From Microbacterium sp. CBA3102 (GTDB taxonomy: Bacteria; Actinomycetota; Actinomycetes; Actinomycetales; Microbacteriaceae), in contig NZ_CP042412.1 in the NCBI RefSeq assembly GCF_007954505.1, positions 1,426,001 to 1,490,000 of the forward strand: a DNA stretch of 64,000 nucleotides, given 5' to 3'. Below are positions 51,092 to 59,121 of this stretch, piece by piece. The first letter of the stretch is position 1. Every line of letters starts with the position of its first letter. A program made the position numbers and the translations under genes. The notes beneath the pieces were generated by a model that ran no database searches, was not told the DNA's origin, and saw only the letters and a program-made list of their open reading frames with translations.

Positions 51092-51122
51092 TTGACCTTG
51101 ACGCTACGTCAACTTCTAGAGT
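51092..51122 (+). promoter_or_regulatory. MerR-type promoter with 19-base spacer and internal dyad
   Basis: TTGACC at 51092-51097 and TAGAGT at 51117-51122 are 19 bases apart, the extended spacing that MerR proteins correct by twisting DNA. Inside the spacer lies TTGACG-CTA-CGTCAA (51098-51112), a perfect dyad. It drives the MerR/TipAS gene itself, so autoregulation is expected. Confidence 0.75.
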
Positions 51123-51151
51123 CGAGTCATCGAACGGAAGGAGGCGTAGGC

Positions 51152-51949
51152 ATGGACACGGACGACTGGTCGATCCAGGAGATCGCGCGGCTGGCCGGCA
51201 CGACGAGTCGCACGCTGCGGCACTACGACCACATCGGTCTGCTGCCGCCGACGCGCATCGCGCACAACGGCTACCGGCATTACGACGCCCAGGCACTCGT
51301 GCGACTCCAGCGCATCCTCCTGTTGCGGGAGCTCGGACTCGGGCTGCCGCAGATCGCGGAGGTCCTCGGCGCATCCACCGACCGGATGCCATCGCAGACC
51401 GAAGCCTCCGCACTGGAAGCCCATCTCGCGCTGCTGCGCGAGGAGCAGACGCGGCTGGCGCGACAGATCGCGTCGGTCGAATCCACCATCACGGCATTGA
51501 GAGGAGGTGAACGACTCATGGCAGAGAACATGTTCGACGGTTTCGACCACACGCAGTACAAGGACGAGGTCGAGGAGCGCTGGGGCACGAAGGCCTACGC
51601 CGACAGCGACCGCTGGTGGCGCGGGATGACGGATGCCGAACGCGCCGACTGGCAGCAGCGCGTGTCCGACCTCGGGCGCGACTGGATCGCCGCCGCGGAG
51701 AGCGGTATCGATCCGGCATCCTCCGAGGCTCAGGAGATCGCGCGGCGCCACGTCGAGTGGCTCACGGGCATCCCCGGCACACCCGCCGCCGTCCCCGGAG
51801 GCGACGTCAAGGCGTACGTGATCGGGCTCGGCGAGATGTACGTCGCGGATCCGCGTTTCGGCGCGAACTACGCGACCTCATCTGGCGGCACGCACGGTGC
51901 GGAATTCGTCCGCGACACGCTGCGCATCTACGCGGAGGGCAACCTCTAG
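51152..51949 (+). CDS. MerR family regulator with TipAS antibiotic-recognition domain
   Basis: 265 residues from ATG 51152 (AAGGAGG upstream). Residues 7-75: MerR helix-turn-helix, [27 protein letters not shown] and a [22 protein letters not shown] wing. Residues 85-125: coiled coil. Residues 140-262: TipAS domain ([35 protein letters not shown]). TipA-type proteins bind thiopeptides and other drugs and activate their own promoter. No transporter is adjacent, so the output may be self-activation, drug sequestration, or control elsewhere. Confidence 0.93.
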   Translation: MDTDDWSIQEIARLAGTTSRTLRHYDHIGLLPPTRIAHNGYRHYDAQALVRLQRILLLRELGLGLPQIAEVLGASTDRMPSQTEASALEAHLALLREEQTRLARQIASVESTITALRGGERLMAENMFDGFDHTQYKDEVEERWGTKAYADSDRWWRGMTDAERADWQQRVSDLGRDWIAAAESGIDPASSEAQEIARRHVEWLTGIPGTPAAVPGGDVKAYVIGLGEMYVADPRFGANYATSSGGTHGAEFVRDTLRIYAEGNL

Positions 51950-51961
51950 CCCAGACCCTCC

Positions 51962-52019
51962 TTCCGGTCGCGATATGTCACCCCAAATCACCGTTTCGGC
52001 TGCCATATCGCGACCGGAA
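51962..52019. repeat. Perfect 16-bp inverted repeat
   Basis: TTCCGGTCGCGATATG and its exact complement CATATCGCGACCGGAA are 26 bases apart, starting 13 bases after the MerR stop. A third partial copy (GCGACCGGAA) follows at 52023. It may terminate the MerR message or be a dispersed palindromic element. Confidence 0.75.
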
Positions 52020-52110
52020 CGGGCGACCGGAACGGCGCGGGGGCGTACCGAAGGGGCGGGCGGGATGCAAGGGGGCGCTCGCGGGGTGGTCCCGGGCGTA
52101 GGGTCGGGGA

Positions 52111-52482
52111 ATGGCTCACGGATCCCGGCGCAGGAACCCCGCGTCGCTGTTCGTCGCCGCGGCCGCGGTCTATGCCGCGAACTGCATGCTCGGCGCGTCG
52201 GTCGCGGCGCGGATCGTCGACACCCGGAACTTCCGGTGGCTGCATCACCTGCTCTACATCGCCACGTGCACGTCCGTCGGCGCCGCGGTCGTCTCGGGAT
52301 CCGCAGGCCGGTCGCGCCAGGGCCGTCGTGCCGCACTCGCGGTGCTCCCGGCCGCCGTCCCCCTCGCCGCGATCCCCTACCTCGGCACGCACACCCGGCG
52401 GCATCCGCTGGTCGCGCTCACCGCCGCCCCCTTCATCGTCGCGGGGCTGGTGCTCTCGCGATCCGCCGCCGACCGGAAGTGA
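52111..52482 (+). CDS. Small membrane protein, function unknown
   Basis: 123 residues. About three hydrophobic segments: [22 protein letters not shown], a middle one near [17 protein letters not shown] and [19 protein letters not shown] at the end. No catalytic motif is visible. It ends six bases before the nitroreductase start codon chosen here and is probably co-transcribed with it. Confidence 0.7.
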   Translation: MAHGSRRRNPASLFVAAAAVYAANCMLGASVAARIVDTRNFRWLHHLLYIATCTSVGAAVVSGSAGRSRQGRRAALAVLPAAVPLAAIPYLGTHTRRHPLVALTAAPFIVAGLVLSRSAADRK

Positions 52483-52487
52483 CACGC

Positions 52488-53327
52488 ATGGAACTGCTCG
52501 ACGCCATCCGCCGCCGCAAGACCACGAACGGGGCTTTCCTGCCCGACCCCGTCTCCGAGGAGCATCAGCGCATCCTCCTGGAAGCCGCGGGGCGTGCGCC
52601 GTCGCAGCTGAACAGTCAGCCCTGGCGGTTCGTCGTGATCGAGAGCCGAGACACCATCGAGCAGATCGCACGCATCTCGGGCGAGAGCATGACCGAGGCG
52701 ATGTCGAACGGCACGTTCTTCGAGCGCTACAAGCCGTACTTCCGCTTCAGCGAGGCCGAGATGGAGGAGAAGCGCAGCGGCATGCTCTTCGACAAGCTGC
52801 CCGCCGCGCTGCGCCCCTTCACGAGTCAGGTCTTCACGAAGCGCGGGCAGACCCTCATGAACACCTTCGGGGTTCCGAAGACCCTCGGTGCCGAGAACCG
52901 CAAGCTGGTGGCCGGATCACCGCTCCTGCTCGGGGTCATGCTCGACCGGAGCGAGTATCGGCCGGGGCAGCTCTCGTCGTTCTACTCCGTGTTCAGCATG
53001 GGAGCGGCGATGGAGAACGTCTGGCTCACCACGGTCGAGCTCGGGATGGGGATCCAGTTCATCTCCTTCCCGATGGAGGTGCCTGGTCGCTGGGACGAGA
53101 TCGTGCAGCTGCTTCGTGTGCCGGACGACCTGGAGCTCATGGCCGTCTACCGACTCGGCTACCTGCCGCCGGAACAGCGTCGTCCCGCGATCGACTGGTC
53201 GAGCAGTCAGCGCAAGCTCGTCTCGCAGTACGTGTTCCGCGAGAACGGCGAGACGCCGCTGGAGGGATGGGATGGCGCGCCGCCCCGGGGCGAGATCATT
53301 CCCGGTCCTCGCCCGACAGAGGCGTGA
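52488..53327 (+). CDS. Nitroreductase family protein
   Basis: 279 residues from ATG 52488; GTG 52479 overlapping the previous stop (GTGA) would add three residues. FMN-binding features of the family: [16 protein letters not shown] at the N terminus, [16 protein letters not shown], and [19 protein letters not shown] near residue 170. Members reduce nitro groups, quinones or flavins with NAD(P)H. An internal insert (residues 65-135, helical) makes it longer than the simplest NfsB type. Its last 32 bases overlap the convergent oxidoreductase gene. Confidence 0.9.
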   Translation: MELLDAIRRRKTTNGAFLPDPVSEEHQRILLEAAGRAPSQLNSQPWRFVVIESRDTIEQIARISGESMTEAMSNGTFFERYKPYFRFSEAEMEEKRSGMLFDKLPAALRPFTSQVFTKRGQTLMNTFGVPKTLGAENRKLVAGSPLLLGVMLDRSEYRPGQLSSFYSVFSMGAAMENVWLTTVELGMGIQFISFPMEVPGRWDEIVQLLRVPDDLELMAVYRLGYLPPEQRRPAIDWSSSQRKLVSQYVFRENGETPLEGWDGAPPRGEIIPGPRPTEA

Positions 53328-54822
53328 GATCGCGCAGCGCCGGTCCCTCGATCCGGGTGCCGTCGGCGCGGAAGCGTGAGGCGTGCAGAGGGCAGTCCCA
53401 CGAGCACTCGGCGTCGTTCCACGTGAGCACTCCGCCCAGATGAGGGCACACCGCGCTCACTGCGCGGGTGACGCCGTCGACCGTCGATACCGCGACCGGC
53501 CGACCCGCACGGTTCGCCACCGTGCCCTGGCCCTCGGCGGGCCGCGGGACGGGGGTGGGGTGGCGTTCCGCCTCCGTCCACCCGGACGCGAGGGCCGCAG
53601 CCACCTTCCCGCCTTCCTTCGCACCGCGCCCCAGATCGGCGGGGACCGTGAGCCGTGTGCCGATCGTGGTCATCCAGGCCGCGCGCTCGCGGCGAGGGGT
53701 GCCGAGGATCTCGGCCGTGAGGCGCAGCGCAGCGGCCGGACCGTTCGAGAGGCCCCATTTGCCGTAGCCGGTCGCGAAGCGGATGCGACCGAGACCGCGT
53801 GGCATCGCCCCCACGAACGGGATGAGGTCGTGCGACTCGTAGTCCTGCGCCGACCATCGATGCGTCTCCTCGGCGCCGGGGAAGTGCAATCGGGTCCAGG
53901 CGATGAGGTCGTCCACCGCTGCGGCCTCGCCATCTCCGCGACCGACCGGATGACCGTTGCCGCCGACGACGAGCTGGGCTTCTCCGCCCGGACCGTCTTC
54001 TGCATTCACCGGACGGATCGAGCGGGCGGGACCGTCGACCGAGAGGAAGGTGCCGTCCGGGAGGCCGCCCGGCACGCGGAAGGAGACGCAGTACGACCGC
54101 AGCCCTCGCGTCTTGGCGAAGTACAGGCCGCGATCCGTGATCGGTGTGCCGGTCGCGAGCACGATGTGGTCGCCGAAGAGTGGTCCGTCCACGGTGTCGA
54201 CCCGGCCGGCGAAGGCGCGTGTCCCCGTCGCCCGGACTCCGGTGTGCACCGTGCCGCCCGACGCGAGCAGCTCGGTGACGAGGGCCTGGGCCACCGCGAC
54301 CGGATCGATCGTCACCTGATCGTCGAGCGCGACCGCCGCGGCCACCGGGAACGTCGTCTTCGGTCGGGTCGTCGCCATCAGCAGCCTCGTCGGCAGCCCG
54401 GCTTCCCGTGCGGCGGTGTGCTGCTCCCGGACGATCCCGGCACCGGCCGGACCCTGCGCGTAGGAATGATCGGTGCGGCGGGTGTAGGTCACGCCTGCCA
54501 TGTCGGCGAACGCGGTCAGCCACTCCATCCCCGCGCGATTGGCGTCAACGTAGGCCCGCACGAGAGAGGCCGGATGGTGCCGTCGGAGCGCTTCCAGGTG
54601 CGCGCCGTGCAGGATCGAGAGCTTGCCCGTGTTCGCACCCGTCGCGAGCTCGGCGATCCCGCCCGCATCGATCACCGCGACGTCGAGTCCGGCGCGGGTG
54701 AGCATCACGGCGGTCGAGAGTCCGGTGATGCCCGCCCCGACGACGACCACGTCGTGATGCGCGCCCGCCTCGAAGGGGGAGCCCACGGGCAGGTTCTTCT
54801 CGAGCTTCCACAGTGGTCTCAT
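53296..54822 (-). CDS. FAD-dependent oxidoreductase with C-terminal Rieske domain
   Basis: 508 residues from ATG 54820-54822. Residues 20-400: DAO-type FAD domain with the dinucleotide motif [22 protein letters not shown] and the [14 protein letters not shown] tail. Residues 405-500: Rieske 2Fe-2S domain with CPHLGG and CPLHASRF. Enzymes of this build oxidise amines or amino acids, with electrons leaving through the iron-sulfur cluster; the substrate is not evident. The start lacks a spaced ribosome-binding site. Convergent and overlapping by 32 bases with the nitroreductase. Confidence 0.9.
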   Translation of the reverse strand: MRPLWKLEKNLPVGSPFEAGAHHDVVVVGAGITGLSTAVMLTRAGLDVAVIDAGGIAELATGANTGKLSILHGAHLEALRRHHPASLVRAYVDANRAGMEWLTAFADMAGVTYTRRTDHSYAQGPAGAGIVREQHTAAREAGLPTRLLMATTRPKTTFPVAAAVALDDQVTIDPVAVAQALVTELLASGGTVHTGVRATGTRAFAGRVDTVDGPLFGDHIVLATGTPITDRGLYFAKTRGLRSYCVSFRVPGGLPDGTFLSVDGPARSIRPVNAEDGPGGEAQLVVGGNGHPVGRGDGEAAAVDDLIAWTRLHFPGAEETHRWSAQDYESHDLIPFVGAMPRGLGRIRFATGYGKWGLSNGPAAALRLTAEILGTPRRERAAWMTTIGTRLTVPADLGRGAKEGGKVAAALASGWTEAERHPTPVPRPAEGQGTVANRAGRPVAVSTVDGVTRAVSAVCPHLGGVLTWNDAECSWDCPLHASRFRADGTRIEGPALRDLTPLSGEDRE

Positions 54823-54908
54823 TCCGACAGTCAACGTCGCGAGGCGCGAGGGAGCCACGCCCTTGACATCGACTCGGCGCGCTGGCACGCGCGACTAAGG
54901 TGGCGAGC

Positions 54909-55283
54909 ATGATCTTCCGCCGCATCCTGCTCGTCGCCGTGGGCGGCATGGTCGGCACGGCGGCGAGGCTGGGACTCGGACTGGTGGTGCCCGACGCGGG
55001 TGGCTTTCCGGTGGCCGTGCTGCTCGCCAACGTCCTCGGAGCCGTGCTGATCGGAGTGCTGGCCGCGCGCCTCCCCTCCTCCACGGACCTCCGTCTGGCT
55101 CTCGGCACCGGAGCGCTCGGCGGTTTCACGACGTACAGCGCGTTCATGACCGGCACGGTGGAGCTGTGGGCGGACGCGCCGGTGCTCGCGGCCGCGTACG
55201 CCATCGGCAGCCTGATGCTCGGACTGGCCGGAGCGGCGCTCGGCCTGCGCTTCGGCAGACCCCGCCACGGAGCACCCGCGTGA
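54909..55283 (+). CDS. crcB: Fluoride channel protein CrcB/Fluc, first of two
   Basis: 124 residues from ATG 54909; a TAAGGT -10-like element ends seven bases upstream, so the message may be leaderless. Four membrane segments. The Fluc motif GALGGFTTYSAFMTGTVEL is intact, and the N-terminal GGMVGTAARLGLG contains the conserved Arg. It removes fluoride from the cytoplasm. Split crcB pairs usually form heterodimers. I see no fluoride riboswitch in the 86 bases upstream. Confidence 0.93.
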   Translation: MIFRRILLVAVGGMVGTAARLGLGLVVPDAGGFPVAVLLANVLGAVLIGVLAARLPSSTDLRLALGTGALGGFTTYSAFMTGTVELWADAPVLAAAYAIGSLMLGLAGAALGLRFGRPRHGAPA

Positions 55284-55639
55284 CCCCGCTGCTCTTCCTC
55301 GGTGCCGCGCTCGCCGGCGGAGTCGGTGCGGTGCTGCGCTATCTCGTCGACCTCGGTGTCGCGCGGGTCGCCGGCCGCCGCTTCCCGTGGGGCATCCTCC
55401 TCGTGAACATATCCGGCTCCTTCGCGCTCGGGGTGGTCACCGCGGCTCTCCCTGACGCGGCGTTCGTGCTCGGCGCCGGACTGCTGGGCGGATACACGAC
55501 GTTCAGCACCGCGATGCTCGACACGGTCGCGCTGTGGCGAGACGGCGAGCGCGGGTCCGCGGTGTTCAACGCGGTCGGGATGCTCCTGCTCGGTGTCCTC
55601 GCCGCTGCCCTCGGCCTGGCCCTCGGCACCGCCCTCTGA
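55280..55639 (+). CDS. crcB: Fluoride channel protein CrcB/Fluc, second of two
   Basis: 119 residues from GTG 55280, overlapping the first crcB stop (GTGA); the longer frame upstream is a shadow. Four membrane segments, GGVGAVLRYLVDLGVAR with the conserved Arg, and GLLGGYTTFSTAMLDTVAL as channel motif. It should assemble with the upstream protein. Confidence 0.93.
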   Translation: MTPLLFLGAALAGGVGAVLRYLVDLGVARVAGRRFPWGILLVNISGSFALGVVTAALPDAAFVLGAGLLGGYTTFSTAMLDTVALWRDGERGSAVFNAVGMLLLGVLAAALGLALGTAL

Positions 55640-55702
55640 CCCGCGGACCGCGGTCCCCGCCCCTCCGCGGTCCCGCCCCCGTCGTGCGGTCCGTCGCGAA
55701 GG

Positions 55703-55782
55703 TCGACACCCCCTCTGCTCGCCGAGGCCCCCTCTGGATCGCACCAATCAGCGGGGGCGTCGGCGGTGAACGGGGGTCTCGG
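55703..55782. repeat. Palindromic element related to the one at 37774
   Basis: Arms 55703-55736 and 55749-55782 (34 bases each, 12-base loop) are imperfect complements. The left arm opens TCGACACCCCCTCTG, which also occurs, as reverse complement, at the outer end of the 76-bp palindrome at 37774; GTCG and a C5 block recur after it in both. The two seem to be members of one family. Confidence 0.6.
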
Positions 55783-55806
55783 CGGAGACGGACGGGAGAG
55801 ACGGAC

Positions 55807-55917
55807 GGACGAGAGAGACGGGGACGGGACGGACGAGAGAGACGGGGACGGGACGGACGGGACGGGACGGGACGGGACGGGACGGGGCGGGGCGGGGGTT
55901 GCGGGGGCGGGAAGGGG
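55807..55917. repeat. G-rich tandem repeats in the 360-base gap before the ABC operon
   Basis: Two exact 24-base units (55807-55830 and 55831-55854; GGACGAGAGAGACGGGG and then ACGGGAC) are followed by six copies of GACGG and then runs of four to five G. The stretch is purine-rich on the plus strand with quadruplex-forming potential. The gap 55640-55999 holds only this, the palindrome at 55703 and the operators at 55933; no gene is seen. Confidence 0.85.
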
Positions 55918-55932
55918 CGGGGTACTCTCCTT

Positions 55933-55960
55933 GCTAATCGATTAACGCTAAACGATTAAC
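55933..55960. promoter_or_regulatory. Two tandem LacI-type operators
   Basis: GCTAATCGATTAAC (55933-55946) and GCTAAACGATTAAC (55947-55960) abut and differ at one base. Each is close to the TAATCGATTA palindrome with central CG, as expected for a LacI-family protein. They are 40 bases before the SBP gene, and the LacI gene at 59122 in the same operon is the likely reader. Confidence 0.75.
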
Positions 55961-55999
55961 ACCCGTTCCTGCACTCGTGCACTGTCGAAGGAGACACAG

Positions 56000-57268
56000 A
56001 TGCCCCGTACGACCCGCCGCGCTCTGGGCGCCCTCGCCGCGTCCGCGGCCGCCGTCCTCGCCCTCAGCGCCTGCTCCTCCGCGACCGCGGGGGAGAGCTC
56101 CGACGGCGACGTCACCCTCAGCTACGCCATCTGGGACGAGAACCAGAAGCCCGCGATGGAGGACATCGCCGCGGCGTTCACGAAGGAGCACCCGAACGTC
56201 ACGATCGACATCCAGGTCACCCCCTACAAGGAGTACTTCACCAAGCTGCAGACCGCCGCGACGGGTGGCTCGGCAGCCGACGTCTTCTGGATGAACGGCC
56301 CGAACTTCCAGCTCTACGCCTCGAACGGCCAGCTCGCACCTCTCGACGACGGCGGGATCGACGCCGCGGACTACCCCGAGGGCCTGATCGACCTGTACAC
56401 CTACGACGGCAAGCTCTACGGCGCCCCGAAGGACTTCGACACCGTCGCCCTCTGGTACAACAAGGCGCTGTTCGACGCCGCCGGGGTGGAGTACCCCTCG
56501 GCGGGGTGGACGTGGGATGACTTCACCGCGGCCGCCGCGAAGCTCACCGATCCCGCGAAGGGGCAGTTCGGCGTCGCGGCGAGCCAGTACGGCCAGGAGA
56601 ACTTCTACAACTCGATCGCCCAGGCCGGGGGAGAGGTCATCTCCGCCGACGGCACGAAGAGCGGATACGGATCGCCCGAAGCGCTCGCCGGCATCGAGCT
56701 GTGGACCGACCTGATCGCCGCCGGCTCTTCGCCCACGGCACAGCAGATGACCGACACGAACCCCGAGGACTTCTTCCTCTCCGGCAAGGTCGCCATGTTC
56801 CAGAACGGGTCGTGGGCGGCCATCGCCTACGCGGACAACGCCGACATCGGCGGTGACGTCGACGTGGCACCGCTGCCCGCCGGCGCCGAAGGCAACCAGA
56901 GCGTGATCCACGGTGTCGGAAACGTCGCCAACGCGAAGAGCGCCCACCTCGCCGAGGCCAAGATGTTCGCCGAGTTCGCCTCCGGTGAGCAGGCCGCGAA
57001 GATCCAGGCCGAGACCGGCACCGTGATCCCGGCGTTCGACGGCACGCAGCAGGCGTGGGTCGACGCGCTTCCCCAGTACGACCTGCAGGTCTACATCGAC
57101 GCGCTCGAGAACGCCGTCCCGTACCCGGTGTCCAAGAACACCTCCGCCTGGACGAGCATCGAGAGCGAGGTGCTCTCCCAGGTGTGGTCGGGTGCGGTGA
57201 CCCCGAAGGACGGCCTCCAGGACCTCGCCGCCCAGATGCAGGCGGCACTGGACGCCGAGCAGGACTGA
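56000..57268 (+). CDS. Extracellular sugar-binding lipoprotein (CUT1 type)
   Basis: 422 residues, ATG with GAAGGAGAC upstream. Lipobox LSAC (Cys25), Ser/Gly linker, then a family 1 solute-binding fold (MEDIAAAFTKEHPNVTIDIQVTP; AADVFWMNGPNFQLYAS; GAPKDFDTVALWYNKALFDAAG; LFLSGKVAMFQNGSWA-like stretch). The Trp- and Asp-rich middle is normal for oligosaccharide binders. It feeds the two permeases that follow. The ligand is unknown; downstream Gfo/Idh dehydrogenases suggest a glycoside or inositol-like sugar. Confidence 0.92.
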   Translation: MPRTTRRALGALAASAAAVLALSACSSATAGESSDGDVTLSYAIWDENQKPAMEDIAAAFTKEHPNVTIDIQVTPYKEYFTKLQTAATGGSAADVFWMNGPNFQLYASNGQLAPLDDGGIDAADYPEGLIDLYTYDGKLYGAPKDFDTVALWYNKALFDAAGVEYPSAGWTWDDFTAAAAKLTDPAKGQFGVAASQYGQENFYNSIAQAGGEVISADGTKSGYGSPEALAGIELWTDLIAAGSSPTAQQMTDTNPEDFFLSGKVAMFQNGSWAAIAYADNADIGGDVDVAPLPAGAEGNQSVIHGVGNVANAKSAHLAEAKMFAEFASGEQAAKIQAETGTVIPAFDGTQQAWVDALPQYDLQVYIDALENAVPYPVSKNTSAWTSIESEVLSQVWSGAVTPKDGLQDLAAQMQAALDAEQD

Positions 57269-57272
57269 TCGT

Positions 57273-58232
57273 ATGACCGTCATCGCGCCGCGCGCGGTCG
57301 AGACGGCGGAGCGGATGCCGGAGCCGCAGGGCTCCGGCGTCCGTCGCCGCCGTCGGAGTCCCGGAGCTTCGCCCTGGTGGGCGCTGGTCTTCCTCGGGCC
57401 GACCGCACTGGGCATCGCCGTGTTCTACCTGTGGCCGACCGTCCGGACCCTCATCATCTCGTTCACGAAGTCGGGCCCGTTCGGCGGGTCCGAGTGGGTG
57501 GGCATCGAGAACTACACGCGTCTGTTCCAGGATCCCGAGCTCATCGGGGCCCTCCGCAACACCGCGATCTACACGGTCATCGCGCTCATCGGCATCCCTC
57601 TCGCGGTCGGGATCGCCGCCCTGCTGAACACCGCCGGGCTCAAGGGCCGCAGCGCCTACCGCACGCTGTACTTCATCCCCGTCGTCACGATGCCGGCCGC
57701 CATCGCGCTGGTCTGGCGCATGATCTACAACGGCGACTACGGGGTGCTCAACGCCGCTCTGGGTGCCGTCGGCATCGAGGGGCGCAGCTGGCTCACCGAC
57801 CCGAACACCGCGTTGATCGCGATCGCCGTCGTCGGGATCTGGGCGGGGCTGGGCACCAACATCGTGATCTTCCTCGCCGGTCTCCAGGGCATCCCCGACA
57901 CGATCATGGAGGCTGCCGACCTCGACGGCGCGGGTCCTGTGCGCAAGTTCTTCTCGATCACGATCCCGCTGCTGTCGCCGTCGATCTTCTTCGTCAGCGT
58001 GATCAGCGTGATCGGGGCGCTGCAGGTGTTCGACCTGATCTACATGATGCTCGGACGCAGCAACCCCGCGATGCCGAACACCCGCACCGTCGTCTATCTC
58101 TTCTACGAAGCGGGCTTCCTCGACAACGATCGCGGCTATGCGGCGGCCGTCGCCTTCCTCCTGCTCGTGATCATCCTGATCCTCACGATCGTGCAGTTCC
58201 GTCTGCAGAAGAAGTGGGTGCACTATGAGTGA
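57273..58232 (+). CDS. Carbohydrate ABC transporter permease (MalF type)
   Basis: 319 residues, ATG four bases after the SBP stop. A cytoplasmic Arg-rich leader is followed by six membrane segments and the EAA loop DTIMEAADLDGAGPVRKFFSITIPLLSP. It pairs with the permease at 58225, with which it overlaps by eight bases. No ATPase gene is present here, as in the other CUT1 set at 32445-35743, so one shared ATPase may serve both. Confidence 0.93.
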   Translation: MTVIAPRAVETAERMPEPQGSGVRRRRRSPGASPWWALVFLGPTALGIAVFYLWPTVRTLIISFTKSGPFGGSEWVGIENYTRLFQDPELIGALRNTAIYTVIALIGIPLAVGIAALLNTAGLKGRSAYRTLYFIPVVTMPAAIALVWRMIYNGDYGVLNAALGAVGIEGRSWLTDPNTALIAIAVVGIWAGLGTNIVIFLAGLQGIPDTIMEAADLDGAGPVRKFFSITIPLLSPSIFFVSVISVIGALQVFDLIYMMLGRSNPAMPNTRTVVYLFYEAGFLDNDRGYAAAVAFLLLVIILILTIVQFRLQKKWVHYE

Positions 58233-59118
58233 CGTCTCGCTCGACACGCGCGCCGTGGTCGGCGCTCCCGCGGGCCGCTCGGGCACGCGCGCCGGGAAGC
58301 CGAGGAATCGTGGCCTCTGGATCGTGCACCTCGTGCTCCTCCTCGGCGCCGTGCTGATGGTCTTCCCGTTCGTCTGGCAGCTGCTGACCTCGTTCAAGAC
58401 GCTGTCGGACTCGGTGCAGGTGCCGCCGTCGTTCCTGCCGCGTGAGTGGGTGTTCACGAACTTCGCCGAGGTCTTCGACTCGATGCCGTTCGGGCAGATG
58501 TTCCTGAACTCCGTGCTCCTCACGGTCGGGCGCACGGTCGGACAGGTGGTGCTGTGCACGATGGCGGGCTACGCGTTCGCACGCATCCCGTTCCCCGGGC
58601 GCAACGCCCTGTTCGTGGTGTTCCTCTCGGTGCTGATGGTGCCGTCGCAGCTCTACCTGCTGCCGCAGTACGAGATCATCCAGTCGCTGGGGTGGCTCAA
58701 CACCCTGCAGGCGCTCATCGTGCCCGGCATCTTCAGCGCGTTCGGCACCTTCCTGATGCGGCAGTTCTTCATGTCGATGCCTGCCGAGCTCGAGGAGGCC
58801 GCGCGCATCGACGGCGCGAATCCGTGGCAGACCTTCTGGCGGATCATGGTTCCGCTCGCGAAGCCTGGCATCATCGCACTTGTGGTGTTCACCGTGCTGT
58901 GGTCCTGGAACGATCTGCTCTGGCCGTTGATCGTGACGACCGACCCCGCGAAGATGCCGCTGTCGGTCGGGCTCTCGCAGCTGGTCGGCATCCACGGCAC
59001 GGACTACCCGGTGCTGATGGCGGGTGCGCTGCTGGCGACGCTCCCGATGCTGGTGACCTTCATGATCCTGCAGCGGCAGTTCATCCAGGGCATCGCGTTC
59101 AGCGGATCGAAGGGCTGA
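58225..59118 (+). CDS. Carbohydrate ABC transporter permease (MalG type)
   Basis: 297 residues. Six membrane segments and the EAA loop ELEEAARIDGANPWQTFWRIMVPLAKP are intact, and the C terminus QRQFIQGIAFSGSKG is typical of MalG-type partners. The gene overlaps the preceding permease by eight bases and the LacI gene begins three bases after its stop, so these form one transcript. Confidence 0.93.
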   Translation: MSDVSLDTRAVVGAPAGRSGTRAGKPRNRGLWIVHLVLLLGAVLMVFPFVWQLLTSFKTLSDSVQVPPSFLPREWVFTNFAEVFDSMPFGQMFLNSVLLTVGRTVGQVVLCTMAGYAFARIPFPGRNALFVVFLSVLMVPSQLYLLPQYEIIQSLGWLNTLQALIVPGIFSAFGTFLMRQFFMSMPAELEEAARIDGANPWQTFWRIMVPLAKPGIIALVVFTVLWSWNDLLWPLIVTTDPAKMPLSVGLSQLVGIHGTDYPVLMAGALLATLPMLVTFMILQRQFIQGIAFSGSKG

Positions 59119-59121
59119 GAC

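Noticed and set aside
54823..54908. Fluoride riboswitch before crcB
   Set aside because: The conserved riboswitch blocks are not found in the 86 bases and the -10 element is too close to the start codon to leave room for a leader.
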